This document shows positions 25,401 to 39,529 of a DNA stretch of 64,000 nucleotides, piece by piece. Below the pieces are notes generated by a model that was not told the origin of the DNA, searched no databases, and saw only the letters and a program-made list of their open reading frames with translations. Location of the stretch: the NCBI GenBank assembly GCA_905182995.1, contig CAJJDP010000007.1:620049-684048 (forward strand), written 5' to 3'. This stretch comes from Paramecium octaurelia. Taxonomy: Eukaryota; Ciliophora; Oligohymenophorea; Peniculida; Parameciidae. Position numbers and translations under genes: made by a program. The first letter of the stretch is position 1, and every line of letters starts with the position of its first letter.

Positions 25401-27160
25401 ATTTATTAACTCCCTTAATATTGTATATACATCCTAGAAAAACACCTTGTTCTTTATAGATTCTCTTATATCCTGTATATAAATATAGCCATTCATTATC
25501 TAAATGAGTTTTGATGTAAAACTACTTTTATTGCTTATCTAAGACACTATAAGATTCAAATTGTATTCGATTATTTTAAATATAAACTGACAGAGTACTC
25601 TCACCAAGATTATTATTTTATTTATACTGCTAAGTAGTTCCAAATCTTGACAATCCTAAAGTTTAATTAGTGAGACTGTCAATTTTGGATGGACTATTGT
25701 AAAGAAATCTCATCCAGAATCCATAACCATATTCAAATGAATTGGTTTGGAAATGGGATGGATCAATCTCATTTTCTTACAAGTCCTAATTCAAATTGAT
25801 ATCTATATTCAAATTGCTCTGCTAAAATTTCCAAGTCTCAGTCTTATTAAGAGAATTGAAATCTATCAATCCAATTTATGCTTGAAGTATTTAGTCATCC
25901 TCATAACCATTCTCTTGATAAGCTCCAGCACCATAATTAAATGTCCATCTTTTAAGATATCCATTAAAACCAGGATCGTATTCATCCTTTTGTAAATTAA
26001 TATAAATTCCATGAAGTTAAAAATGACGAATCTACTCATGATGAATTACAAAAGCCTTCTCCTCGAATTTCCAAAATTGAAAAATCTTATTGCGATTTGC
26101 ATCGTATGCTATATAGACAAAATGCCATTGTTTCTCTTAATCCTCAGTTGGTATACTCCAATTGATCATTTTACAATCTTCTATGCAATTATAACTTTCG
26201 AATTCGTATCCTTGGTCGTTCGAAATTAAATAAAAGATTTTATCAAAAATGCCTTGGTCGTGTACTTTGGAATGGCTCAATCGCAGAATTAAATTGTGAT
26301 CCTTAAATTCAATTGGAGTATTAAACTTCAACCATCCTGAAATTGAGTACTATTATGGATCAATCTCCGAAAACACAAACTATTTAAATAATTGTTTATC
26401 ATAAAATGTCTCTTCCTGATGTTCTAATAATGTTTATTATTAAAATATTTCATTTAAATTGAACAATAACGGATATTACTCATATGCATAAATTTTCAAT
26501 TCTTCTTCTGTAATAGGATATTGCTCATTGATTAAAAGGAATATGTTGCAATAGAACCCATTGAAAGCATAATTATTAAATTCTCGTTTAATTAAAAACC
26601 TAAGGAAGTCCAATCTATAATGTTTTGCTGGAATGAGTGCTTCTTCAAATTTACCATCATCAAACAATACATATCCTCTAGCCAAAACTAGTTTATTATA
26701 TTTCTATACATTCTTAATAGGAGTATCCAAAGTATATAAAAGTCCATTTACCATCTAATTATTCCCTTTCATATTTAGCATTATAAAACTTCTCTGGATA
26801 TTCAGTGGTGTAAGTAGTGAAATGATAAAAATCCTTACTCAGCCAGACTGACAGAGCTCTATCTAAGGGATTTTAATAATCAGTGTGATTCTATCGAGTA
26901 GTTAATCTACTTATCGAATGCCAATCCTTTTGTTATTCCAAGTATTTTGGATAAACAAATGAATATTTTAACCAGAATCCATAAGCATAGGTTTGCACAT
27001 CGTCAAAGTCTTGGTTTCTATTTAGACTTATATCCCAAACATCTTTAAATTAATCCTCATCATAAGCTGATGTAAAAATAAGTTAATCTGGTTCATAAAT
27101 GAGGCAATTATCCAAAAAAGCAATTTATAATAGTATAAATACTATTATTTAAGAATTCAT
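22098..27160 (-). CDS. Giant secreted or surface protein with repeated jelly-roll (concanavalin A/LamG-like) modules
   Basis: The protein starts MNSQIIVFILLQIAFLDNC, a good signal peptide, at ATG 27160 and runs about 1650 residues. A recurring core with an aromatic Y-G-F-W or Y-G-W-F motif marks repeated modules: YAYGFWLKYSF, YGYGFWMRFLY, NYGYGFW, YSVYGWFR, YSLYGWFKYDG. Each is followed by strands of the type W-hFVYIAYDANRN or WLYLYTGYKR. This layout is typical of LamG or ConA-like lectin folds. A 22-nt intron near 26700 is supported; others may exist. No transmembrane helix was seen at the C-terminus (NQKYIENVLK), so it is probably secreted or held on the surface by partners. The ligand is unknown. 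Confidence 0.7.
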
Positions 27161-27244
27161 TTATAAAATAAAAATAATATTCTTTAAGTGTAGTTTATAA
27201 TCTGATATAATAATAATAGCTTTTATAAATGATATCGCAATATC

Positions 27245-27602
27245 ATGAACAAAGATAAAATTCATAAATTGAAAGGTTTGTTGAATACAAATATAAGTGC
27301 ACAGTTTGATATTATAAATTCTAATATTTATTCTTATTAGAAGTTAAAATAAATGAAAATAAATTTTATCAATGAAAACACTTAGAAGTGAAATGGGTAT
27401 GATATGATTGAGACTAAGTAATACTAATTTATTGTATTTCTATTTTTTACGATATGATTTGAAATCAAAGTTAAAAAATATATATGTTTTTATTAATAAT
27501 TCTGAATGTAAGGTTAATAAGCTATCATTTTACATGATTGTTAGATCATAAGATTGCTTGCATTATTTTAGAATAGATAAAAACGTAAATTCCCAATACT
27601 GA
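27245..27602 (+). CDS. Small hypothetical protein
   Basis: ATG 27245 gives MNKDKIHKLKGLLNTNISAQ; a 31-nt intron starting GTGAAATGG near 27388 would restore the frame into LLYFYFLRYDLKSKLKNIYV and a stop at TGA 27600-27602. About 108 residues, rich in Lys, Asn and Tyr. No domain, and the intron starts GTG rather than GTA, so this model is weak. It could also be noncoding AT-rich DNA. Confidence 0.3.
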
Positions 27603-27694
27603 TTACTAAATTATAATCAAAATAAAAAGTTAGGCTTTTAAAATATTGGTAGTGTGAAATCGATTGAGGATATAAATACCTGAATGACATTATT

Positions 27695-29037
<1,343 letters not shown>

Positions 29038-29038
29038 N
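29038..29038. other. Single N joining two overlapping contigs
   Basis: Undetermined base at the junction between the two copies of the 1343-bp segment. The right side restarts at aataccaaattattg, which also occurs at 27695. Confidence 0.9.
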
Positions 29039-30682
<1,644 letters not shown>

Positions 30683-30742
30683 CAAACATATTATAATATG
30701 CATCAAACAAATATTATTATTAATACAATTAAATTTATATTA

Positions 30743-31677
30743 ATGGACATTGACAATATATTCCAAAATTAAAAAGAAACCAAATGGGTGAATAAATAAA
30801 GAACATTGATAGTCACATCCAAAAACATTTCTGATCGAATCAGATAGTTGTTTATGGATTTACACGAATTGCTTCCTCATTCAAAAAAAGAAACTAAACT
30901 TGAAAAAGGAGATACATCCAAATAAATTAAAGAATTATGCATGTAACATTCATGCAGAAGTTTTATTTATTTTGAAGTGCATAGAAAACATGAATTGTAT
31001 CTATGGATTGGTAGATTTCCCAATGGTCCATCCATCAAATATTATATTGAAAACTGTAATTTACAATATTCATATTATAAGGGCATAATTGTTAAGATTT
31101 GAAACTCACCGGAAATTGTATGAAAGGAAGTCGACCAATTCTCTCATTCGATGGGTCATTCACTGAAGACCCTTTAATGATTTTATAAAAGGAACTTTTT
31201 ATCCATGCTATTAATGTGCCAAAACATCATCCAAAAAGTGCTCCTTGTTGCGATAGAGTGTTCTCTTTTATAAAGGAAAGTCCAGAAAATAATAACATCT
31301 GGATTAGAAATTACGAAATCCAATATGAAAAAGCAGGAAAGGAAATTGTCAAAAATTAACTTGTCGAAATTGGACCTAGACTTGTTTTAAAACCAATTAT
31401 CATTCTAGAAGGTTGCATATAAGGAGCTTAATTATGGAAGGATGCAGGATATGTAACATAGGCTAAGGTTAGATTGGAAAAGAAATTGGAAATTAAAAAG
31501 GAAAAAGATTTTGCATCCAAAAAATAATAAAAAAAAGAAAAAATGCTGAGCAAATTAGAAACCTAAGTTGATGAAATTGAAAATATATTTGATAGAGGGG
31601 ATGAATAACAAAATAGTGATGGGTTTGTCACTGAAGACTCTGATGTTAACCTTGATTAATTTGAAGAAGCTTAATGA
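30743..31677 (+). CDS. BRX1: Ribosome biogenesis protein BRX1 homologue (Brix domain)
   Basis: It starts MDIDNIFQNQKETKWVNKQR, matching the family opening WVNRQR, then LIVTSKNISDRIRQLFMDL, ELLPHSKKETKL, YLWIGRFPNGPSIKY and, after a 26-nt intron near 31060, DLKLTGNCMKGSRPIL. The Brix signature continues with IWIRNYEIQYEKAGKEIVK, LVEIGPRLVLKPI and LEGCIQGAQLW. BRX1 works in assembly of the large ribosomal subunit in the nucleolus. The C-terminal tail is Lys- and acid-rich, as in other BRX1 proteins. Stop at 31675-31677, 36 bp from the convergent kinase gene. Confidence 0.93.
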
Positions 31678-31713
31678 TTTCATAGATTTATGTTTATTAA
31701 AGCAAATTTACAT

Positions 31714-34006
31714 TCATGATATACTCCAATTCTCAATATAATTAGGCTTCTCTTCCTCATCCAAATAGTCTTCATCAATAAGATCTTCTGAAAATTTTTG
31801 TTAATTAATAATTTACTCCTTGTTTCTCTTTATCAATTTCGGAAGAAGCATGCTTTTAGCCTGAAGTTTATTCCAAGAAATATCAGCAAAAAATATATGA
31901 TTCTTTATCTCTGTCAAATTTGGACGCTAAGTCTGATCTCTCTAAAGTATTTCCTTCAAAATTTTGACTGCCATTTTTGATTTTATTCTATCGTAATCAA
32001 TAGGACAATGTTAAATTCTCTCCAACATTAAATCTACATTTTATACATAATGAGGAGGATATCCACTCAGCATTTCATATAACAAGACTCCTATTCCATA
32101 AATATCAACAGACTGGGTTGCACCATCTCCTTTTATGATTTCTGGAGCTAAATAAGCAGGAGATCCACAAAATGATAAGGCAGCCCTATCATTAATTATT
32201 TCCTTAGCCAATCCTAAATCAGCCAACTTTAAGAACCCATTTTTACTTACTAAAATATTCATAGGTTTCAGGTCTCTATATATGATGTTGAATGAATGCA
32301 AGTATTCAATAGCTAATATTACTTATGCAATTAAAATCTTAGATACATTCTCAGATAATACACAACCTTATCCTATATACTCAGACAGGTCTCCTTTCTC
32401 ATAATATTTCATTTAATAATACAAATTTTTTTTAGTTTAAAATAGCCCTTTAATACTAATTATAAAGGGATGACTTATCTTTCTTAAGAGCTTTACTTCG
32501 TTAATCGCATACTCAAGTTAAGAAAACTTTCTGAGTTTATCTTTGTTTTATTACTTTAAAACATACATCTTCTCATCCTTAAAATATTTAGCCTTATAAA
32601 TTGTGCCAAAGGATCCTTTCTAAAGAATTTCCAATATAAAAAAATCTGAGAATTTAAGATTATCAAATAACTGTTTTTTTTATTTTTACTTAACTTCAAT
32701 ATTCTATTCCTTTTATTACTCTTCATTAGTTTATTAATCAATCTCTACTGACTAATTATTCATGTCTAACAACAAGCTATTGACTTGATTAAATATTTTT
32801 TATCCTTCATTTTTTTAACAGTATTAATCTATTTTATATTTTACATATTTTGAATATCCTGCTGCTGTTTTAATTGAATCATACCACATTTATGCAGTTT
32901 ATTTGGTTTAAAATAGGAAATATATTTTGTTTTCATTGTATTCAATCAGCAATTATATTGAATAGTTACGAAAAGCTCTATCCTTAACAATTATCTACAG
33001 ATTATATATATTTTAAAGTGGAATTGTCTCTTTTGGATTTAAAGGGCAGTTTTCTTTATTTTGGAATCTCACCAAAGTTCCACACTCTGGATCTACGACT
33101 ATATATCTTTAATAGGAATATAAATGGGAAAAATGCAACTTCTCGACGTACCCTTTGTAAACAGGTGGCTTCTTTGGTTTGTTGACAATGAATGTCTGGA
33201 TAATAATTTAAATAATTTACATCTATTGCATTTAATTGACAATTGTCTAAACTCTTTATTGAAATTTAGGATTTTGATTATTCTTGATATACATCTGTAC
33301 GCTATTAGAGTTCTTTTTATAACAACTTTTTAGCCTTTCCTGTTGCTACATCTATGGGCTATTGCAATTGATCATTGTATATATTCAAATTGATATTGGG
33401 GTGTTGCAACAGTAATTCCAAAATGGCAATTTAATTTGATTATGCTGCAATATGTAAAGCTGATCCCTTCCTTGATACATGGTTAACATTTAGATTCGGT
33501 TATGCAATTAATAGATTGACCATTAATTCACTTTTAGATAAAACAGCCAAAGTTAAGGCAGAATAGCCATCGTAAGTAATTGATGTAATATCACCTCCTA
33601 TGCTTAACAACCACATAAATATTTGTTCGCAACCCAAATAGATAGAATGATGAAGAGGAGACCAATTTAGACTTAAATCATTAACGATGTCCCATCTGAA
33701 TTCTGGATCTCCTCCCAAATTGTTTGATCTTTGTTGATGTGTATTCACTAAGTTTTACACTTGTTTCAAATTTTTCTCCTTTATTGCCTATGTATGAATT
33801 TAATCTATTACTTAAAATATCTTCCCCAAAGTGTCTGTGAATTCAACTGCAGTGTATTAATTTTTCATTGTTTTTCCTATTTATGATCTATTTGGAGAAC
33901 TAATGAAAGATGCATTAAAATGGTCGCATTAATCTGCAGCTTATCAATAATTAAGAACTTAAATACTTGCTAAGTTATCATCATCCTATAACCATCTTAA
34001 GTCCAT
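31714..34006 (-). CDS. Ankyrin repeat-PH-Ser/Thr kinase protein
   Basis: From ATG 34006 (MDLRWLQDDDNLA), a 27-nt intron joins to a linker, then ankyrin repeats (SLNWSPLHHSIYLGCEQIF, DGYSALTLAVLSKSELMV, GSALHIAAQSNQIAILELL). A region resembling a PH domain follows around 33100-32850 (YKGYVEKLHFS, YQRYIVVDPECGTLV, FQTKQTAQMWYDSIK). The C-terminal kinase resembles AGC kinases: YRDLKPMNILVSKNGFLKL, ADLGLAKE in place of DFG, FCGSPAYLAPEII, DIYGIGVLLYEMLSG. DLG instead of DFG is common in AGC kinases. The ankyrin and PH parts suggest recruitment to membranes or protein partners. Ends at TGA 31714. Confidence 0.88.
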
Positions 34007-34817
34007 TTATTGAAAAATAAAATAAAATGAATTATAAATGTTGCTTTATTTTATAAAGAAATTTTCACTAGATTTCGAAGATACTCAAGTAGGTTAATTT
34101 TATTTCTACCCAAAATTGATTCATAATAATTCATCAATAAATTTTATTTACATCTAATATATTTGTAATCCTTGAGTATAAATATTAAAAATAAATATTC
34201 ATTAAACAACTTAAACCATTTGAGTAACTATTCAGAGTATTTTAGGTTAAGTTAAAACTATTAGATAACATACAACCCATTTCCACAAAGTTAGCTTTCA
34301 TTTTATTTTCAATACTGGATTATTAAGACACTTTCCATAGTTTGGAGTTGTGAGTTGTTTGCCAACATAATGAGGATTAAATATTAATGTTTCTCAAGAT
34401 AAAAATGGGTCATCATATTTTACTTTTCCTATTGATACTTATAAAAAAGTTATTCAACTTTACAATTACTTCTTATTTTGCCCTTATATTTTTCTCTCAT
34501 TTAATGTGTATACGTCCAAATATATATTTTAGGTATTTATCATCACCTTGCAATTACTAATTGGCTTTGTTTCCTATGATAAACTTAGAAAAGATATTTC
34601 TGCACAAATAATATTTTTAGAATTTGAAATTATTTATGAATGAAGCAATTTAAAAAAATAAACCTTAACCAGGAAAATTGAGATAAATACATTTTTTGTT
34701 GACTTTTTTCTAAACGAATTTATATTAATTATACTATTTTTTAATCAAAACTAATTACGTGATAACATAAATTAATTAGACATATTTATTAAAATCTTAA
34801 TTATTCATTATTAAAAG
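34007..34817. other. Divergent intergenic stretch
   Basis: About 0.8 kb between two divergent genes, strongly AT-rich. No convincing coding frame or RNA gene. It probably contains both promoters, but no motif can be named. Confidence 0.5.
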
Positions 34818-36308
34818 ATGATTAAAATTTAAGAGAAAGTGGAGAATTCTCAGAAACCTTTCTAAAGAAAAAGATTAAATATTGACTAGCAAGTCAAATT
34901 CAATTTGATTCATAGTGTGAACAAGGATCATTTGACTGTTTATTAGGTTGTTTTCATCTTTAATTAATTTAGGCAGCTAAGCTTCACAAATTAAAGTATT
35001 CTACAGCAAAGCATATTTTTAGAAATTATCAAAGAGATGTCAATAATTTCTTTTCGAAATAAAGAAAAAAAAGATAAATATGTAAATGTTAAAATATTGT
35101 TATTGATGTTGTCACAGGAGAAGTTAAGTTGTTTGAATAAAATAATACTTTTCTGATAAATATGAAAGAGAAGAACATAAATGCTTTGAATAACCAGATA
35201 TTTAACATTCTGTCTTAATAAATATATTCAGAAATCAAAAATACAAGGAGTGATCATAATAATAGTAAAAAACTTAGTTTGGATGAATAATTAGTAAACA
35301 TAAAAAAAGTGTTAAATAATCAATATTTGAAAATGCTTATATGATTGAAATATTTGATAATTTTTTTTTAAATATTTTTTAGGATTTATGCAAAAACCGA
35401 AAAATTAGATTCAAATTTTTCTGAATTGTTCTGTTCTTTGAATATTTTGGAATCAAGTATTTTATTTTAATCAATTTTTTAAAAATTAATTATAAAGTAA
35501 GTGGTGATAATTAGTAAGAACGATATTCAGTTTAAAATTTAGAAATTACTCATTAATCCTTCTCATAATATAAAATTATTTTACATCATCTAAATTAAAT
35601 GACTATTATTTTACTATTAATGATTTCATAAAGGAAGACTTTAAAAATTTAAATCTTTATAAATTTGTATTAGATTAATTAAATAATAATTCAATGAATA
35701 CATCAGGCTCTGAAATAGTGAAAGATGAAGAAAATCTTTAAAAATAAAAATACAGCCACAATTCAATAGTTTAAAATATAGAGAATAGCTCTATTGGTGA
35801 AGAACATTTGAAGAAAAAAGAAAAAAGAAATCGAAAATTTTTCCTTAAGAGATCAATATCAATGGTATAAGTTTGCAAATAAACTGGCCAACTAGACTTG
35901 TAGTTTGGGTCTGACTTTTTGCATATTGAGATTATGCAGGGTGGTCATTTTCCTTTGAATTAATATAATTTAAAGGATATTCCTTCTGAGATTTACCATG
36001 ATGATCAGGAGTGCCAGTAAGCAAATATCAATTATAGTCTTAATACATTATCAAATAGTCTTTTAAAAAAGGTAAGAACAATTTAATCTTCATTAAATTG
36101 CAAATCTTTAACTTAAATTTAATAATAATTAGTTAACGAGCCACGTTAAAATTTTAATATCAAAGAAAACTAAATTACTCACTCTAAAAACTTATATAAT
36201 TTTGATAGACATTAAATTAAAGAAAATAAATTAATCTCTCAACAAATTAAAGAAGCCAAACAAATTTTATTAAATCAACACTAGGCTTTTTTATTAATTC
36301 TTTAATGA
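34818..36308 (+). CDS. Protein with an HTH-like N-terminal motif, function unknown
   Basis: It starts MIKIQEKVENSQKPFQRKR. A 26-nt intron near 34945 joins to AAKLHKLKYSTAKHIFRNYQRD, which resembles the helix-turn-helix (recognition helix YSTAKHIF) of homeodomain-like DNA-binding proteins seen often in ciliates. A middle stretch around 35340-35580 needs one or more unplaced introns. From 35590 on the frame is open: NDFIKEDFKNLNLYKFVL, a basic patch KKKEKRNRKFFLKRS, then Gln/Asn-rich sequence to TGA 36306-36308. Possible DNA-binding regulator; the function is inferred only from the HTH-like motif. Confidence 0.5.
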
Positions 36309-36887
36309 ATGATGATTAATAATTTTTTTTTTAATCATAATAATTTATTTTAGATTTTCATATCTTATACCCACATACCTAGTAGATTAATTTAAATAAC
36401 ACATACTTTTAGATATTGACTTTAGTTATTATTTATAGTATCTAACTATAAATATTCAGGCAGTTTAATCTAAAGTAGATGAGACCGAAATAAAATTTAT
36501 TATAATAAATAACTCTTAACCTCTTGATATCGTCTTTTTCATCAAAGTGATTATGATAAATTAATATAAGCACATCTAAGGTTTTAGAATCATTTATTCC
36601 TGATTGAGCTTGTTTATTGTTGAAATATTGATAATGATAGTAATATTTCAAATTTGATCATCATTATTAAAAATTATGCTCGTTAGCACTTAAGAAATTT
36701 TACTATTTCAATAGTTTTAGTATTTATAGTGCTAACTAATTGATTTGGTCGCCTTCTAGCTCTTGTTTGATTCCTTAAATTAATAAAATAATATTCATAA
36801 TGTTATGAAATTTTTCAATTAAAATAATTTTTGGGGTTTGATTATATTGAGAATAATATTTCAAACTAAATACTATTTTTAGATAAA
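36309..36887. other. AT-rich stretch, no supported gene
   Basis: A minus-strand frame of 69 codons (36442-36651) exists, but it has no domain and no clear splicing into a longer protein. Treated as noncoding. Confidence 0.4.
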
Positions 36888-37525
36888 ATGTATTAAATAC
36901 CTATTGGTACTAATTTGAAGTACAAGATTGCCCAAAATTTACAGTTTTAAGTACTTCTTTACAAAGTAAGGTAACAAATGGGATATTGATCACTTTTTGT
37001 ATTAAATCTTAGAATAATCATAAATATGAGGACAAACCTTTGTGTTATTTGTTCATTGTGGTTAAAGTTCCTTATTTACAAGAATTAATTTCTAATATTA
37101 ATTATTCATATAATAATTTAAAATAATTAAATCAAAGAAATATTAATTTTGAAAAAATAAAAGAATTATATGTTAACCGAAATTTTTCCCACAAGATTAT
37201 CATAACAAAATATATTAGCCATTTTTAACCTTGAGTAAAGTGAAGCACCTATGAGATAAGATCAATTAATGATACTGATTATTCTTTATAAATTTATTAA
37301 ATTAAAAATATCTAAAATTAATTTAGGTTCGAAAGTAATTATTTAGACTTTCTCAAGTATTGTAAATAATATGCTAATCATAATAAAATAATAGGAGATC
37401 TTGTAATTAATAGATATTTACAAATAAATAATCAAAATAAGTAAAGCTTTGTAAATGTAAAATTTAGCAAATATAGAGCATTTAATTCTCTGATGGGAAT
37501 TTATAGAAGCAAATGTAACAAATGA
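36888..37525 (+). CDS. Coding-like stretch with unresolved exons, possible gene or pseudogene
   Basis: ATG 36888 gives MYQIPIGTNL, and all three plus frames hold protein-like pieces (EDKPLCYLFIVVKVPYLQEL, WDIDHFLYQILEQSQ, YLDFLKYCKQYANHNKIIG). I could not join them with one consistent set of short introns. The last piece ends at TGA 37523-37525, only 7 bp before the tRNA gene. It may be a real gene with several introns, a decaying gene, or chance frames in AT-rich DNA. No domain recognised. Confidence 0.25.
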
Positions 37526-37532
37526 ATAGGTT

Positions 37533-37604
37533 GCCCTCTTGGCCAAGTGGTTAAGGCATCTCCCTAGTAAGGAGAAGATCGACGGTTCGACCCCGTCAGG
37601 GGGC
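37533..37604 (+). tRNA. tRNA-Thr (anticodon AGT)
   Basis: A 72-nt cloverleaf folds by eye: acceptor GCCCTCT with AGGGGGC (one G-T pair), D-arm GCC...GGC with loop AAGTGGTTAA, anticodon stem TCTCC/GGAGA with loop CTAGTAA so anticodon AGT (Thr), and T-arm GACGG-TTCGACC-CCGTC. No intron; the 3' CCA is not encoded. A run of seven T follows directly and would end RNA polymerase III transcription. The internal A and B boxes lie in the D- and T-arm sequences. Confidence 0.97.
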
Positions 37605-37611
37605 TTTTTTT
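37605..37611 (+). terminator. Pol III terminator of tRNA-Thr
   Basis: Seven T residues immediately after the last base of the tRNA, a standard RNA polymerase III stop. Confidence 0.85.
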
Positions 37612-37836
37612 ATTTTTATGTTTTTTTGATTTTTGATTTGCTAATTTAATCAATATTACATAATTTTAGAACTCAATTGTTATAATATATTAATCTGAAT
37701 CTAGTTTGAAGGTAAAGAAAAGTTCAAGGATAAGTAAATGATGGTATTAAGATAACATACCATAAAATTTTTGTAATTATTTAAATTTAGATAATACCTC
37801 TTTCTATATTATGATTCAGTTTGATGATTTATTTTA

Positions 37837-38141
37837 ATGAACACTAAATTTTGGAGGTCAAGGTTTATAAATGTGCATGTAGTTTTATTGATTTTGTGAA
37901 AATTGTAAATGGTATTATCTTTTTGGAACATGAATCATCACCATTAGATTATTTCTTTAAATTTTTAGATCAATCGTAGGGTTTGAAGAAAAATATGGAG
38001 AAAGTTATAACAATAAGGTTATCTCATAAATAATTCTATCAATTAATTGTTATTAAAAAGATGGATAATGTTATACTATTGAGATTTGTTGAAAATGGGA
38101 CTAGGTTTGATTCATAAATGATATTACTTAGTTTTAAATGA
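37837..38141 (+). CDS. Small hypothetical protein
   Basis: ATG 37837 gives MNTKFW; a 26-nt intron (GTCAAGG...GTAG) joins to SFIDFVKIVNGIIFLEHE, and the frame stays open to TGA 38139-38141, about 92 residues. The later part has a strand-like pattern (KVITIRLSHKQFYQLIVIKK, NVILLRFVENG). No family recognised. The intron starts GTC rather than GTA, so the start exon is uncertain. It lies 75 bp upstream of NME7 on the same strand. Confidence 0.4.
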
Positions 38142-38215
38142 AAAAGTAGATAAAGCTGAATAAAATGCATTGATGATAAAATAGTTATAATTTATTTATA
38201 TATTATTATTAACAG

Positions 38216-39500
38216 ATGGCAGTCAACGATGAGAGATACGTGTTTATTGTGGAATGGTTTGACACAAGTGCTTCTTTGATAAGGAGCTATAACCTCATTT
38301 ACTTTATGGCTGATAAGACGATAGAGATGGTAAAGAAATGATTAATGGATTTAGTTTGATTTGAAAAACAAGAGAATATTTCTTAAAAGATGTGAGTATC
38401 CTTCTGTTTAATTGAAGGATTTGTATGTAGGGTCGATAGTGACTGTTTTTTCAAGATAATTAAAGATAGTTGATTATGCAGATGTGTTTACGAGATCGAA
38501 ATTTGAAGTCTAAAGAGGAAAGTAAGTGGTTGAGATTACTATTTAGAACATTTGGTATGATAAAACCAGATGCATATACACACATTGGGAAGATAATTAC
38601 TGCAGTTGAAAAGAACGGTTTCGTAATTGGTAATTTGAAAATGACTAGAATGTAAATTGGAGATGCTTAGCAATTCTATGGAGAGCATAGAGTAAATAAT
38701 TAATCAATTTGAATAGGGCAAACCCTTCTTTGATGAACTTACTTAATTCATATGTAGTGATTTTATAGTTGGATTGGAATTGATAGCTGATAATAGTGTG
38801 AAGAAATGGAGAGATCTTATTGGTCCAACTAAATGTTAGGTTGCTAGAGTGGAAGCACCAAATTCAATGAGAGCTCTCTATGGTACAGAAGGAGTCAGGA
38901 ATGCTTGTCACGGCAGTGATGCTCGTAATATGACTAATTTATATTGAATAGCTGGATCAGCACAAAGAGAATTAGATTTCTTTTTCTCTGATAAATCTAA
39001 TCTAAAATCAACAGCAGTATTCAATAATTGCACTTGTGCCATCATAAAACCACATGTAATATTGGAAGGAAGGGCAGGATAAATAATAGACATCATTTTA
39101 AGCGAAGGCTTTGAAATTTCAGCTATGCAAATGTTCTATTTAGACAGAGCCACTAGTGAGGAATTCTTTGAAGTCTATAAAGTATATCTTTAATCTTATC
39201 TCAACTAGGGTGTCCTGCCTGAATTCTAAGCCATGGCTGAACATCTAACGTCTGGTCCATGTATTGCTATGGAAATCAGATAGGAAAATGCTGTAAATTA
39301 ATACACTAAATTTTTAGGTTAAATCTTTTAGGGATCTATGCGGACCTCATGATCCTGAAATTGCAAGGACATTGAGACCTTAAACAATAAGAGCCAAGTT
39401 TGGTATCGATAGAGTTAAGAATGCTGTTCATTGCACTGATTTGTAAGAGGATGGCATACTAGAAGTAGAATATTTCTTTAATATTTTACAATAAAAGTGA
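38216..39500 (+). CDS. NME7: Nucleoside diphosphate kinase 7 homologue (DM10 plus two NDK domains)
   Basis: Six introns of 25-27 nt are removed. The N-terminus MAVNDERYVFIVEWFDTSAS with ADKTIEMFDLKNKRIFLKR is the DM10 domain. The first NDK domain has TFGMIKPDAYTHIGKII, and later NSMRALYGTEGVRNACHGSD with the active-site His in the NACHGSD motif. The second NDK domain has TCAIIKPHVILEGRAGQII and ends with RAKFGIDRVKNAVHCTD. This architecture is specific to NME7, which sits on ciliary doublet microtubules and with gamma-tubulin in other species; a ciliate is a sensible host. It converges on CNOT1 with 29 bp between the stops. Confidence 0.95.
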
Positions 39501-39529
39501 TTTTATTGAATGAACATTTTATTAATAAG

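Noticed and set aside
36442..36651. Minus-strand frame of 69 codons
   Set aside because: No domain, no neighbouring exons, and open frames of this length are expected at this base composition.
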